A stretch of 33,213 nucleotides of DNA from Eubacteriales bacterium (GTDB lineage Bacteria > Bacillota > Clostridia > Saccharofermentanales > UBA5734). Each line of letters starts with the position of its first letter. The first letter of the stretch is position 1. The position numbers and the translations under genes are program-made. The stretch is taken from positions 11,448 through 44,660 of the forward strand of contig JAQVJP010000008.1 of the NCBI GenBank assembly GCA_028695145.1, written 5' to 3'. The notes beneath the pieces are model-generated. The model searched no databases and had not been told where the DNA came from. It was given only the letters and a program-made list of their open reading frames with translations. Of this stretch, positions 18,107-25,958 are shown one piece after another.

Positions 18107-18505
18107 TCAGATACTTGCGGTACCACCACCGCCGGTTTTCTGCTGTTTAATCATTTGCTCCCAAGTATCCCTGAGTTCACCAAGCATATTCTCAACATTA
18201 TCAAGCCGTTTAGTATCGAGATCAATATTCGCGGTTATCAATTCATTCAAAAAATAATCATAAAGAGCATACAATGAATCAGATATTTCATAATCAAAAT
18301 TAAGTGTTGCCATAAGCTCAGATACTATACTTTGTGCCTTCATCAAAGATGAATTTTTCTGTTCAAGAAGCTTCTCTTCTATTGCCAGACGAGCCAGGCG
18401 AACCTGTTTCAAACAGCCATCATATAACATCAGTACAAGCTCTCCTGGTCCTGCGGTCAAAACACTCTGATCACGATACTGATTAAACGCCTGATTAGTA
18501 TACAT
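18107..18505 (-). CDS. fliS: Flagellin export chaperone FliS
   Basis: The 132-residue protein matches FliS, which binds the disordered C-terminus of flagellin in the cytoplasm and prevents early polymerisation. The diagnostic parts are the N-terminal NQYRDQSVLTAGPGELVLML with YDGCLKQ, and the helix SDSLYALYDYFLNELITANI. The C-terminus is a short Gly-rich tail (KTGGGGTAS). The start follows a clear AAGGAG site about nine bases upstream. In Bacillus subtilis FliS also binds FliW, whose gene lies about 3.3 kb upstream here. Confidence 0.96.
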   Translation of the reverse strand: MYTNQAFNQYRDQSVLTAGPGELVLMLYDGCLKQVRLARLAIEEKLLEQKNSSLMKAQSIVSELMATLNFDYEISDSLYALYDYFLNELITANIDLDTKRLDNVENMLGELRDTWEQMIKQQKTGGGGTASI

Positions 18506-18549
18506 TCAACGACACTCCTTAGTTATAAGCCTATTTCAATTATTCAGTA

Positions 18550-20067
18550 TTAAAAGGAAGCAATCTGCTGAGTCAGCCAGCTGCTCTGAGAATTAAGACT
18601 ACCCAAAGCGGTTTCCATCGCCGAGAATTTGCGCCAATACGATTCTTCTTTAGCGTACATATCATCCTGAAGCTTTAGAATTTTCTCAGCTACTTTGCCA
18701 ATATCCTGTTCAACCTTTAGCGAACTATAACTCGATACATAATCACTCATCGAGAGAGAAATCCTCTCCATAAAGCCCGAATTAGCTCGTTTAATTACCG
18801 CATCTTCAGAAGTCGAATCCTGCGCGAAAACAGCGGCTACATCATCTGGATTATTCTGAAGGGCTTCACGCAGTTTATCTTCATCAATAACTAATTTACC
18901 TTTATCTGCCCAACTGCCGGTTTTAATACCAATATCAAATAAACTCTTACCTACACCTTCAACTTTTTCATAAATGGCACTGCGCATATCGGATAACAAA
19001 CCGCTTATCTGACGATCATTACGCATCAGGCCGCTCTTGGCCATCTCTTCCCATTTCTCGATCTCTGACTCTGTCATCTCTTCTTTTTGCTCATCAGTCA
19101 GTGGTTCATAATCATACTGTATTTTCTCGTTAATTTTTTCATTAAGCGAATCAACAAGTTTATTATAATCTTCAACAAAAGTTTTGATTTTATCGACAAC
19201 ACTATTTACATCCTGACTTATGCCAAAGGATATAGGCTGATCTGTTGTTGTTTTCAAGTTAAAGGTAATACCATCGAGAGTAAATATGTTACTTTCCTGT
19301 TCAATAGTATAACCATCTACGCTCAAAATAGCGTTCTTACCAACCTCAACTGAGGTTGTATCAATTTTAAAGGCACTGGCATCAACACTATTATTAGCAA
19401 AAGCGTTACCACTCAAATTTTCAACATTTAAAGCAGAAGCAGTTCCTGTAATTTTTGATTCAATTTTAAAACCGCCGCTGATCGCGCTATAGGTCATATT
19501 AACACCAGCATCGCTATTACTAACCGTCCGCAACATATTATCCAAGGTAGATGTTTTATCAAAGGTAAAAGTCTGATCATTAATCTTAAAAGATATCTGA
19601 TCATTGACATCAAAAGCCAGAGCTGTATCAAGCTGCATCGAAATCGTTTCCAGAGTATCTGATCGATTGAGATTTTCTGTGCTGACACGGGATGCGCTGT
19701 TAACCTGCGCTGAACTTGCTAATTGTGTAATGCTTTTGATAATATGCGAACCCACAGATGCAGAACTGTTTGCTGATATCGAAACAGCGCTGCTGTCACT
19801 CATATCAACACTGTGAACTTTGAAAGCACTCTCAACATTCAAATTTTTATTTGACAAAACACTGGCATAACTATAGCGCAAATCATTGATTTGCTTATTG
19901 ATATCCTGCCGCATATCTCTGGACCACTCCAGTTTGGTTTTTTGGCGCAACACCTGATCTACACGTAATTGCTCAATTTTCATCAAACTCTTGACCATAG
20001 AATCTGTGTCCAGACCGGAGGAAATACCACTAATTCTCAACATAGAGCTCATATTATTAACTGTCAT
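18550..20067 (-). CDS. fliD: Flagellar filament cap protein FliD (HAP2)
   Basis: The 505-residue protein is the pentameric cap that folds exported flagellin at the filament tip. FliD_N is at about 5-105 (LRISGISSGLDTDSMVKSLM), the central hook-type IN-like repeats lie at about 160-290, and FliD_C at about 240-490. The C-terminal end is helical, with a terminal segment SLNSQSSWLTQQIASF typical of HAP2. The start at 20067 follows AAGGAGA by nine bases; an in-frame TTG-type extension to 20118 lacks a binding site and the family N-terminus. It leads an operon with fliS, the FliT-like gene and yaaR, and has its own promoter region containing both sigma-28-like and sigma-A-like elements. Flagellin lies immediately upstream, behind a strong terminator. 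Confidence 0.96.
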   Translation of the reverse strand: MTVNNMSSMLRISGISSGLDTDSMVKSLMKIEQLRVDQVLRQKTKLEWSRDMRQDINKQINDLRYSYASVLSNKNLNVESAFKVHSVDMSDSSAVSISANSSASVGSHIIKSITQLASSAQVNSASRVSTENLNRSDTLETISMQLDTALAFDVNDQISFKINDQTFTFDKTSTLDNMLRTVSNSDAGVNMTYSAISGGFKIESKITGTASALNVENLSGNAFANNSVDASAFKIDTTSVEVGKNAILSVDGYTIEQESNIFTLDGITFNLKTTTDQPISFGISQDVNSVVDKIKTFVEDYNKLVDSLNEKINEKIQYDYEPLTDEQKEEMTESEIEKWEEMAKSGLMRNDRQISGLLSDMRSAIYEKVEGVGKSLFDIGIKTGSWADKGKLVIDEDKLREALQNNPDDVAAVFAQDSTSEDAVIKRANSGFMERISLSMSDYVSSYSSLKVEQDIGKVAEKILKLQDDMYAKEESYWRKFSAMETALGSLNSQSSWLTQQIASF

Positions 20068-20132
20068 CTCTATCACTCTCCTTATTTGACTTTCCGGAAT
20101 TCCCAGAAAACGAAACACATGTACGATTACCG

Positions 20133-20141
20133 ATTATATCA
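20133..20141 (-). promoter_or_regulatory. Extended -10 element ahead of fliD
   Basis: TGATATAAT on the minus strand is a perfect extended -10 (TG-N-TATAAT) about 65 bases before the fliD start. No good -35 hexamer lies 16-18 bases upstream, which extended -10 promoters can tolerate. A second sigma-A-like pair, TTGACT-N17-TAATAG, lies a little upstream (20159-20187) and overlaps the sigma-28-like element. Confidence 0.45.
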
Positions 20142-20167
20142 TTTTTATTTCAATCGCTCTATTACTA

Positions 20168-20194
20168 TTATCGTTAATAATAGTCAATACTTTA
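20168..20194 (-). promoter_or_regulatory. Candidate sigma-28 promoter of fliD
   Basis: The minus strand reads TAAA, 15 bases, AACGATAA: a full match to the -35 core and six of eight at the -10 of the sigma-28 consensus. It lies about 100 bases upstream of fliD and just downstream of the flagellin terminator. Confidence 0.7.
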
Positions 20195-20198
20195 GGAA

Positions 20199-20234
20199 AA
20201 ACAAAAAAGAGTCAGGACTTTTATGTCCTGACTC
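20199..20234 (-). terminator. Strong rho-independent terminator of the flagellin gene
   Basis: A perfect ten-base stem GAGTCAGGAC / GTCCTGACTC (20225-20234 with 20209-20218) closes a six-base loop and is followed on the minus strand by TTTTTTGTTT. It lies about 30 bases past the flagellin stop and makes flagellin a single-gene transcript. Confidence 0.95.
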
Positions 20235-20265
20235 AATTCAGCAATGAACTATTATAAAGAGTATT

Positions 20266-21363
20266 TTATCTCAGAAGCTGAAGGACACCCTGAGGAGCCT
20301 GATTAGCCTGAGCCAGCATAGCCTGAGCTGCTTGCTGGAGGATATTGTTCTTTGTGAATTCCATCATTTCCTTAGCCATGTCTACGTCACGGATTCGAGA
20401 TTCAGAAGCTTGGAGGTTCTCAGAAGAAGTATCTAAGTTCTTGATGGTGTGCTCTAATCTGTTTTGAAAAGCACCCAATTCTGATCTTTGGGTGGATACA
20501 GTATTAATTGCTGTATTCACAGCATCTACGGCAGCTTTAGCATTTGTGTTATTGTCCACATTTAGGCTACCTACACCCAATGTTGCCGCATCCATAGCAT
20601 CAATTGAAATAGTCAAACTTTCTTCTCCAGTAGTGTTTGCACCGATTTGAAGATTGACGGAACCTGTAGCATTCACATCGAAAGTATTATCAGCTGCTAC
20701 ATCTGCTAACTCCGAGTTTACAGTTAAGCTAATCCCAAATTGTCCAAAATTAACCTGTTTTGTTTCTAAACCAGTCGGAGCTGAACCAACATCAACCATG
20801 ACCGAATCAGTTCCATCACTAACAGTGATTTCGGTATCATTAGCAACAGTTATTGTATATGATCCAGCATCAGCACCTTGTAAGTTAATATCTGCAATAC
20901 CCGCTGCTACAAGACCTGTTCCTACGTTAGTAACTGAAGTTGCTAAATCTCCATTTAGAAGATTCTTTTCATTAAACTGTGTCGTCTCAGCGATTCTAGT
21001 AATTTCTGCCGATAGAGATTTCAACTCTTCGTTGATTGCTGATCTGTCTACCGTCTCATTAGTATCATTTGCCCCTTGAACTGCTAATTCTCTCATTCTC
21101 TGGAGTATTGAGTGAGTTTCGTTCAAAGCACCTTCAGCAGTTTGAATCAACGATATCCCGTCCTGCGCATTTCTTGAAGCTTGATTCAGACCACGGATCT
21201 GACCACGCATTTTCTCAGAAATAGCCAAACCAGCAGCATCAGCAGCAGCACCATTGATTCTGTACCCAGATGACAGTTTGCTCATTGATTTAGCACCAGC
21301 AGCGTTGCTAAGTCCCAATTGTCTGTGTGTGTTCATTGCCATCAAATTGTTGTTAATTCTCAT
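20266..21363 (-). CDS. hag: Flagellin
   Basis: The 365-residue flagellin forms the filament. The N-terminal D0/D1 region (about 1-140, MRINNNLMAMNTHRQLG start, LSSGYRINGAADAA-like core with an extra Ala) and the C-terminal D1/D0 region (about 280-365, with TIKNLDTSSENLQASESRIR and the QAPQGVLQLLR end) are both conserved. Between them lies a Thr/Val/Asp-rich, beta-type insert at about 145-270, longer than in the minimal Bacillus subtilis flagellin. There is no signal peptide, as expected for type III export. The start has AAGGAGG seven bases ahead. Nine of the first ten alanine codons are GCT, unlike the GCC/GCG-rich neighbours. The leader holds a CsrA-type hairpin, and the promoter is sigma-28-like. 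Only one flagellin gene is in the window. Confidence 0.98.
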   Translation of the reverse strand: MRINNNLMAMNTHRQLGLSNAAGAKSMSKLSSGYRINGAAADAAGLAISEKMRGQIRGLNQASRNAQDGISLIQTAEGALNETHSILQRMRELAVQGANDTNETVDRSAINEELKSLSAEITRIAETTQFNEKNLLNGDLATSVTNVGTGLVAAGIADINLQGADAGSYTITVANDTEITVSDGTDSVMVDVGSAPTGLETKQVNFGQFGISLTVNSELADVAADNTFDVNATGSVNLQIGANTTGEESLTISIDAMDAATLGVGSLNVDNNTNAKAAVDAVNTAINTVSTQRSELGAFQNRLEHTIKNLDTSSENLQASESRIRDVDMAKEMMEFTKNNILQQAAQAMLAQANQAPQGVLQLLR

Positions 21364-21370
21364 TGTATTT

Positions 21371-21407
21371 TCCTCCTTGAGTGTTTGTCTTGGGCATCCA
21401 TACCCAA
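21371..21407 (-). promoter_or_regulatory. Candidate CsrA-binding region in the flagellin leader
   Basis: On the minus strand a six-base-pair stem (TTGGGT with GCCCAA, one G-T wobble, 21402-21407 with 21390-21395) presents ATGGAT as its loop, so a GGA sits in a hexaloop. Twelve bases after the stem comes AAGGAGGA (21371-21378), the Shine-Dalgarno, which holds a second GGA. Known CsrA sites have GGA in a hairpin loop plus a site at the Shine-Dalgarno, as in Bacillus subtilis hag. The csrA and fliW genes lie just upstream. Confidence 0.72.
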
Positions 21408-21475
21408 AAAAATAATTATTGTAAGGTTATTTGATCGCTTGGCGCCGAGCAATCATAATTACCTCGCTGATTATA

Positions 21476-21502
21476 ATATCGACCATAATGTCAGAAGCTT
21501 TA
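21476..21502 (-). promoter_or_regulatory. Sigma-28 promoter of flagellin
   Basis: The minus strand reads TAAA, 15 bases, GTCGATAT: a full -35 core match and seven of eight at -10. It is the best sigma-28 match in the window and lies about 110 bases upstream of the flagellin start, leaving a leader of about 105 bases that includes the hairpin described at 21390-21407. Confidence 0.88.
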
Positions 21503-21583
21503 GAACTTTTTTCAATATTTCTAAAATATTTTTTTATCCTGCATATATGATAATATTTGTATCGTTAGTTACACTTGAGTCTT

Positions 21584-21838
21584 TCATATGTCTGTCTCAT
21601 TTTTATTAGATTTTTGATTGCCCTGCTGAGCTATATGACGAAGTAACGAAGCGTTAGACTGCACAGCCTCCTTGTTTGTTTGCCTTACTTCTTCAAGTAT
21701 CTCTGCACGCATTATTCGCAAACTCTTCGGGGCATCTATACCAACTCGCACTCGATCACCATCAATATCAACTATAGTTATTTTTACATCATCGCCCAAC
21801 ATAATGGTCTGGTTTTTTTGTCTTGTCAGTACCAGCAT
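21584..21838 (-). CDS. csrA: Translational regulator CsrA
   Basis: The 84-residue protein begins MLVLTRQKNQTIMLGDDVKI, the conserved CsrA N-terminus, with the RVGIDAPKSLRIMRAEI block that forms the second RNA-binding face. CsrA dimers bind GGA motifs in mRNA leaders and block translation. The start at 21838 is chosen because it gives the canonical N-terminus and puts AGGAGG nine bases upstream; an ATG three codons earlier sits directly on that site. It begins one base after the fliW stop (TGAGATG), so the two are probably coupled. The C-terminal tail (about 60-84) is a little longer than the enterobacterial form, as in other Firmicutes, where it helps FliW binding. Flagellin, the likely target, is the next gene. 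Confidence 0.97.
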   Translation of the reverse strand: MLVLTRQKNQTIMLGDDVKITIVDIDGDRVRVGIDAPKSLRIMRAEILEEVRQTNKEAVQSNASLLRHIAQQGNQKSNKNETDI

Positions 21839-21839
21839 C

Positions 21840-22289
21840 TCAGCCATCCTCCTCGCTCTTCTTGAGCAGAACCTCAAACACAGGCTGTCTGATCTGATAG
21901 TCATCACCTTCAGCGAGCACTTGACAACCCTTGCCTGCGACACTGTTTATCAATATGGGCGCGGCCAAATTGGCTGTCATCAAACTCAATTCTTCAGGTA
22001 TACGAGCTACTGCCAACACCAATAGATCCTCCTCTTTATCAAGAGAGATGTCATTGAAGACCTCATCATCTATAGTCGGAGAATATGCTGGATCAACATC
22101 AAATGGACTTATTACAGGCAACGCAATATCTTCCTCTAACGCCTGCAGCCAAAGAATCGGTTTTGTTTGTTCAATTATTACCAGAAGAAATTCTCGCAGA
22201 TTTTCGAAACCTGGCAAACCTGATTCAAACTTGATTATCTTATCTTGTTCAACTGTAATTTCTCCGAAGAGCTTGGTGTTAAGCTGCAT
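21840..22289 (-). CDS. fliW: Flagellar assembly factor FliW (CsrA antagonist)
   Basis: The 149-residue protein matches FliW: MQLNTKLFGEITVEQDKIIK at the start, FESGLPGFENLREFLLV, the PFDVDPAYSP motif and LTANLAAPILIN. FliW binds CsrA allosterically and relieves repression of flagellin; free flagellin binds FliW in turn, giving a homeostatic loop. The start at 22289 has GGAG eight bases ahead; an open reading frame continues 44 codons upstream but overlaps the preceding gene and is not family-like. It is 46 bases downstream of the DUF6470 gene and one base upstream of csrA. Confidence 0.97.
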   Translation of the reverse strand: MQLNTKLFGEITVEQDKIIKFESGLPGFENLREFLLVIIEQTKPILWLQALEEDIALPVISPFDVDPAYSPTIDDEVFNDISLDKEEDLLVLAVARIPEELSLMTANLAAPILINSVAGKGCQVLAEGDDYQIRQPVFEVLLKKSEEDG

Positions 22290-22335
22290 ATCGTTTTCTC
22301 CAATTTCCGCCGTTTCAACGACATGATATTTCTGT

Positions 22336-22950
22336 TCAGACAGTTCGATCCAGTTTATTAACGCGTTTTGGCACTTGAGGCTCAAAACGTGGCTTCTCCT
22401 GTGGCTTAAACTTAATATCAATACTCGGGTACTGCACCATATTTATTTCAACTCTACCCGGCTCATATTGCATATCAAGCATTTTATCCATAATCCATTC
22501 AAGTGAGAATTCATGGGCAGTCCACTCAATTTCCATCTGCCCTGGCTCCCAATTGATCTGAGCCGGTGGCAGAGCTTTGACCGTCAGCTGCACTGGCGCG
22601 CGTGCTCGGTCAGCTATTATCTGGCTGATCGTACTGTGGCGCTGGTAAATCGCAGCCATACGGTTGCCTTCTTCAGCGATCCGGCCAATTGCTTCAAGAC
22701 CTATTTGAAAACTCTGATCTGCGACTTCAGCGGTCCTTTGAAATATGGACATGCGGTCAAGCAGAGCGTTTCTCTGAGACCGGTCTATCTGCATAGTCGG
22801 TAGTCTATGGTGTATCCGCATTTCGGGCGGCTTATTTCTGATTCTAAACTGTGGCCTTCCTACTCGCTGAATATTCAATTTTGCCGGTATCGTCCTGATT
22901 TCCATGACTGGACGCTGCCGGGTAATCTCCAACTGCTGCACGGTGCTCAT
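22336..22950 (-). CDS. DUF6470 family flagellar-locus protein (YviE-like)
   Basis: The 204-residue protein matches the DUF6470/YviE type found between flgL and fliW in many Firmicutes; its function is not established. It opens with short repeated segments rich in MEI/IRxxP patterns (MEIRTIPAKLNIQR, PEMRIHHRLPTMQIDRS), followed by a helical stretch (about 65-110) and more beta-type repeats with INWEPGQMEIEW and an EPGRVEINMVQYPSIDIKF ending. There is no signal peptide or membrane segment. The start is placed at 22950, five bases after AGGG. Its position between flgL and fliW matches the Bacillus subtilis order flgL-yviE-fliW-csrA-hag. Confidence 0.85.
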   Translation of the reverse strand: MSTVQQLEITRQRPVMEIRTIPAKLNIQRVGRPQFRIRNKPPEMRIHHRLPTMQIDRSQRNALLDRMSIFQRTAEVADQSFQIGLEAIGRIAEEGNRMAAIYQRHSTISQIIADRARAPVQLTVKALPPAQINWEPGQMEIEWTAHEFSLEWIMDKMLDMQYEPGRVEINMVQYPSIDIKFKPQEKPRFEPQVPKRVNKLDRTV

Positions 22951-22979
22951 CCATCCCTATGCTATATTTATTATGTCAA

Positions 22980-23906
22980 TTAACGCAGGAAATCTACCAA
23001 CGATGGTACTATTACTTTACTACCGATAGATAATGCCGCGTTATAAACAGCTTCCGACATCTTGAAATGCATAATAACTTCACTTGTATCAATATCCTCA
23101 ATATTGCCACGAACGCCCTCGTAATTTATAGCGTCCTTGCCATACCTGTTGCTGATAAGCTCAAGTCTGTTGGTTCTTCCACCGAGCTCGGCAGTCATCG
23201 CCAGAATCTCATTCTGTTTGTCCTGGAATTTAGTTGCCATGCCGCTGATTTCTTCACTGCTGCCATCATTTTCCAAGAGGTCGATCATTTCATCAAACAA
23301 ATTCATTATATTTTTTTCGCCGGTCCCAGCCACTTCATGTCCGGGAAAAGTAACCGGCATCTCAAGACCTCTTCCCACCTCGAAGCTCAAATGCTGAAGT
23401 GGCAAAGTATTAGGGTCAGTTGTTATAAGATTGATATTATTGTAAGTCACATCACCATTGCCATCCATGACAAACGGCGCTGTATTAGTATTATAACCAC
23501 CGAAGAGATATTTGCTGCCATACGTAGAATTCAAGGTTTGAAAAACATGCTCCTTAAGTTGCTTAACATCAGCACTAATTGCTGTTTTCTCACCATCAGT
23601 CAATACACCATTAGCAGCCTGGATCGCACGTTCATAGGCAGATTTAATCGTTTCGTTGATATCCATAATCGCTGTTTCAACATGAGTAACCCAGGTCTGA
23701 GCATCATCTACATTGCGCTGAAACTGATCAAGATCCCGAATTTTAGCGCGGATATCAATTGAAGTAACAACACTTACCGGGTCATCCGAAATCTTCGTGA
23801 TTTTTCGATTGCTTGACAGCTGACTGTTATACATATTCATGGTTTTCATATTTCTATTGAGATTACTCAGAAAATTACTGATCATGATCCCGTTAGTTAC
23901 GCGCAT
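22980..23906 (-). CDS. flgL: Flagellar hook-filament junction protein FlgL (HAP3)
   Basis: The 308-residue protein resembles a flagellin at both ends: MRVTNGIMISNFLSNLNRNM at the N-terminus with SDDPVSVVTSIDIRAKI, and a C-terminal helical segment ending SKVIVPSLVDFLR. It forms the second junction ring between hook and filament, after FlgK. Length is usual for Firmicutes. The start follows GAGAGGTG by six bases and lies 18 bases after the flgK stop. FlgN, encoded two genes upstream, is the likely export chaperone. Confidence 0.96.
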   Translation of the reverse strand: MRVTNGIMISNFLSNLNRNMKTMNMYNSQLSSNRKITKISDDPVSVVTSIDIRAKIRDLDQFQRNVDDAQTWVTHVETAIMDINETIKSAYERAIQAANGVLTDGEKTAISADVKQLKEHVFQTLNSTYGSKYLFGGYNTNTAPFVMDGNGDVTYNNINLITTDPNTLPLQHLSFEVGRGLEMPVTFPGHEVAGTGEKNIMNLFDEMIDLLENDGSSEEISGMATKFQDKQNEILAMTAELGGRTNRLELISNRYGKDAINYEGVRGNIEDIDTSEVIMHFKMSEAVYNAALSIGSKVIVPSLVDFLR

Positions 23907-23924
23907 ATTATCACCTCTCGTTTA

Positions 23925-25436
23925 TCAGCGGCCGACAAGCCCCGTTTTATTTATAAGCACATCAAGCATTTCATCTATAGCTGTTACAGCTCTGGCGGCA
24001 GCTGAATAGCTATGCTGATACTTGATCATATTAGTCATTTCTTCGTCCAGAGATACACCTGACAGAGACATACGCTGTGTATCAACACTGCTTTGCATAA
24101 CTTCCTGACTCTCTTGCATTTTGTTTGTATGAGAGATCTCGACAGCCATGAAACCAATTAAACTCTTCATGAAACTGTTGAAACTGCCGATTCCATTGCC
24201 TATATCATTTCGGTCAAACATAGCAATCATATCTTTGGCATTTTCATTATTACCCTGCTCATACATATTGGCTTCAATTTCCGCGCCTGATGCCGCTATT
24301 TTATACACATCTTCTTTTATCATGTTGTCTACAGCAAAATTAGCGGCAGTAATATTGGCATAATCGCCGCCTGGTATATCGAAGAAACTTACACCTGTTT
24401 CTGAGGCGCTGCCAATTGGCATTGTCCAGCCCTGTTGATGAACCGCGTTAAATTCACTAGCCAGATTTCTGGCAAAATGATTAAGTTGATCAACTACCCA
24501 GGGAATACCCATGTTGTCACTGGTATTGCCATCGCGCAGATCAAGCAGACTCTTAAGCGAACCACCTGCCATATCGACAGCAGTACCTGCAGCAGCACCA
24601 TCAGCCCATTGAACTTCAAACATATCTGTCGGCAAACCAGTAGGCGGATTTGGCAGAGGGGATATCGGAGTGCTTACAGCCTGCAGCTTGTTTACACCGG
24701 CATGATCAACCAGCATCTGCCCTCCGATGGAAATCTGCAGCTGATTATCACTGTTGGTTGTATAACTTATATCAACTATTCCGGACAACTCATCCAGATA
24801 GACATTTCTCTTATCATGTAGATCATTAGCCTTCTGGCCGCTTAATTCATAACGCGCTATCTGTACGTTCAGATCGGCTATCGACTGAGCGAGATCATTA
24901 ATTTGATTAGTTTTAACTTCAACTTGTACATTAAGTTCACTCTGTTTGGAGTTAAGTTGCTGAAAATAATGATTAAAAGTCTCAGTCATCTTAAGCGCGT
25001 TTTGCAACATATTAGTTCTGTATTCTTTGTTAACAGGATCTTTGCTAACTTCCTGAATACTATCTGTAAAGTCTGTAATAGCAGCAGTAATACCTGTTTC
25101 GCTAAGTTCATCGAATAATGATTCAACATAAGCCAAACCGTCCGCACGCTCATTCCAGTAATTAAGTTGAGTGTTTTCTCTTCTGAACTGGCGATCCAGA
25201 AAACCACTGCGCACTTGTTCTACAGTTATTATTTTAGCCCCGGCGCCAACATTACCGGCAGCACTTAAACCAAAACGATATGTTCCGGCACCAGGTTCAA
25301 TCGCGCTTATAGCAAGCCGTTGTCGTGTATATCCGGTTGTATTGGCATTCGCAATATTATGCCCGGTAACATCAATCGCTTTTTGACTGACGCTCATGCC
25401 TTTTCTTGCAATTTCCAATCCATAAAAAGTACTCAT
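23925..25436 (-). CDS. flgK: Flagellar hook-filament junction protein FlgK (HAP1)
   Basis: The 503-residue protein starts MSTFYGLEIARKGMSVSQKA followed by the rod/hook signature GHNIANANTTGYTRQ, and ends with the conserved YQHSYSAAARAVTAIDEMLD and a short INKTGLVGR tail. It forms the first junction ring on the hook. The middle region (about 160-400) is a variable domain. The start is six bases after the flgN stop and has only a weak binding site (GATGTGAT), so translation may depend on coupling to flgN. Confidence 0.96.
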   Translation of the reverse strand: MSTFYGLEIARKGMSVSQKAIDVTGHNIANANTTGYTRQRLAISAIEPGAGTYRFGLSAAGNVGAGAKIITVEQVRSGFLDRQFRRENTQLNYWNERADGLAYVESLFDELSETGITAAITDFTDSIQEVSKDPVNKEYRTNMLQNALKMTETFNHYFQQLNSKQSELNVQVEVKTNQINDLAQSIADLNVQIARYELSGQKANDLHDKRNVYLDELSGIVDISYTTNSDNQLQISIGGQMLVDHAGVNKLQAVSTPISPLPNPPTGLPTDMFEVQWADGAAAGTAVDMAGGSLKSLLDLRDGNTSDNMGIPWVVDQLNHFARNLASEFNAVHQQGWTMPIGSASETGVSFFDIPGGDYANITAANFAVDNMIKEDVYKIAASGAEIEANMYEQGNNENAKDMIAMFDRNDIGNGIGSFNSFMKSLIGFMAVEISHTNKMQESQEVMQSSVDTQRMSLSGVSLDEEMTNMIKYQHSYSAAARAVTAIDEMLDVLINKTGLVGR

Positions 25437-25442
25437 AATAAA

Positions 25443-25943
25443 TCACATCGTTTCATCAAATAGATTTGCCGCCTGAGACTTTTTTGCGTCCAGGCTGCCA
25501 TCTGCGGAATAGGCCGTCGTTTCTCTGGTTTGGGTCGCTGTATCAAAAAGAAAGTCAATATAACTCAAATGCACCTCAATTAACTTGGCATTTACTTGAT
25601 TTTGCCGATCAAGATTTAATAACAATTCACGCAAATCTCTCTGAATTTTTCGCAAAGAATCAGCCGTATCAGCCGATAGAGATTCAGGCCATTTTGAAAC
25701 AGTTACATTTTCCGGTAGAATATTGAATACACCTGAAATTTCTTTAATAAGATTATTCCGATCATTTTCTGCCTCAGAAACCAGTTCAAGAAGACGCTCT
25801 TCTTCAGAAACAATTCTATCAAGCTGTTCCGTGTCGCCATCAACTATGGCCTTGCGTTTGGAATCAGAATAATCAAGAAGCTGCTTATAAACAGCTTCTT
25901 CCTTAACAAGTAAACTCAGCAATCGGTCAGCGTAAATACTCAT
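25443..25943 (-). CDS. flgN: FlgN-family flagellar export chaperone
   Basis: The 166-residue, helical and acidic protein fits FlgN, the chaperone for FlgK and FlgL. It shows the pattern LLVKEEAVYKQLLDYSDSKR, an acidic middle helix (LDRIVSEEERLLELVSEAE) and a helical C-terminal half with NLDRQNQVNAKLIEVHLSYI, followed by a disordered tail. The gene sits between flgM and flgK, as in Bacillus subtilis, 15 bases after flgM. The binding site (AGCAGG) is moderate. Sequence conservation is low in this family, so position adds much to the call. Confidence 0.88.
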   Translation of the reverse strand: MSIYADRLLSLLVKEEAVYKQLLDYSDSKRKAIVDGDTEQLDRIVSEEERLLELVSEAENDRNNLIKEISGVFNILPENVTVSKWPESLSADTADSLRKIQRDLRELLLNLDRQNQVNAKLIEVHLSYIDFLFDTATQTRETTAYSADGSLDAKKSQAANLFDETM

Positions 25944-25958
25944 ATCAGGTTAACCTGC

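Noticed and set aside
21503-21583. Terminator after csrA
   Set aside because: Only AT stems (AATATTT/AAATATT) are seen with no GC-rich stem; transcription from csrA may read into flagellin.
23067-23762. Plus-strand open frame of 231 codons inside flgL
   Set aside because: Antisense shadow of flgL; the protein has no recognisable domain and flgL itself is clearly coding.
25946-25957. Perfect 12-base palindrome CAGGTTAACCTG between flgM and flgN
   Set aside because: Several such palindromes are expected by chance in 33 kb, and this one overlaps the flgN ribosome binding site with no second copy elsewhere that I noticed.
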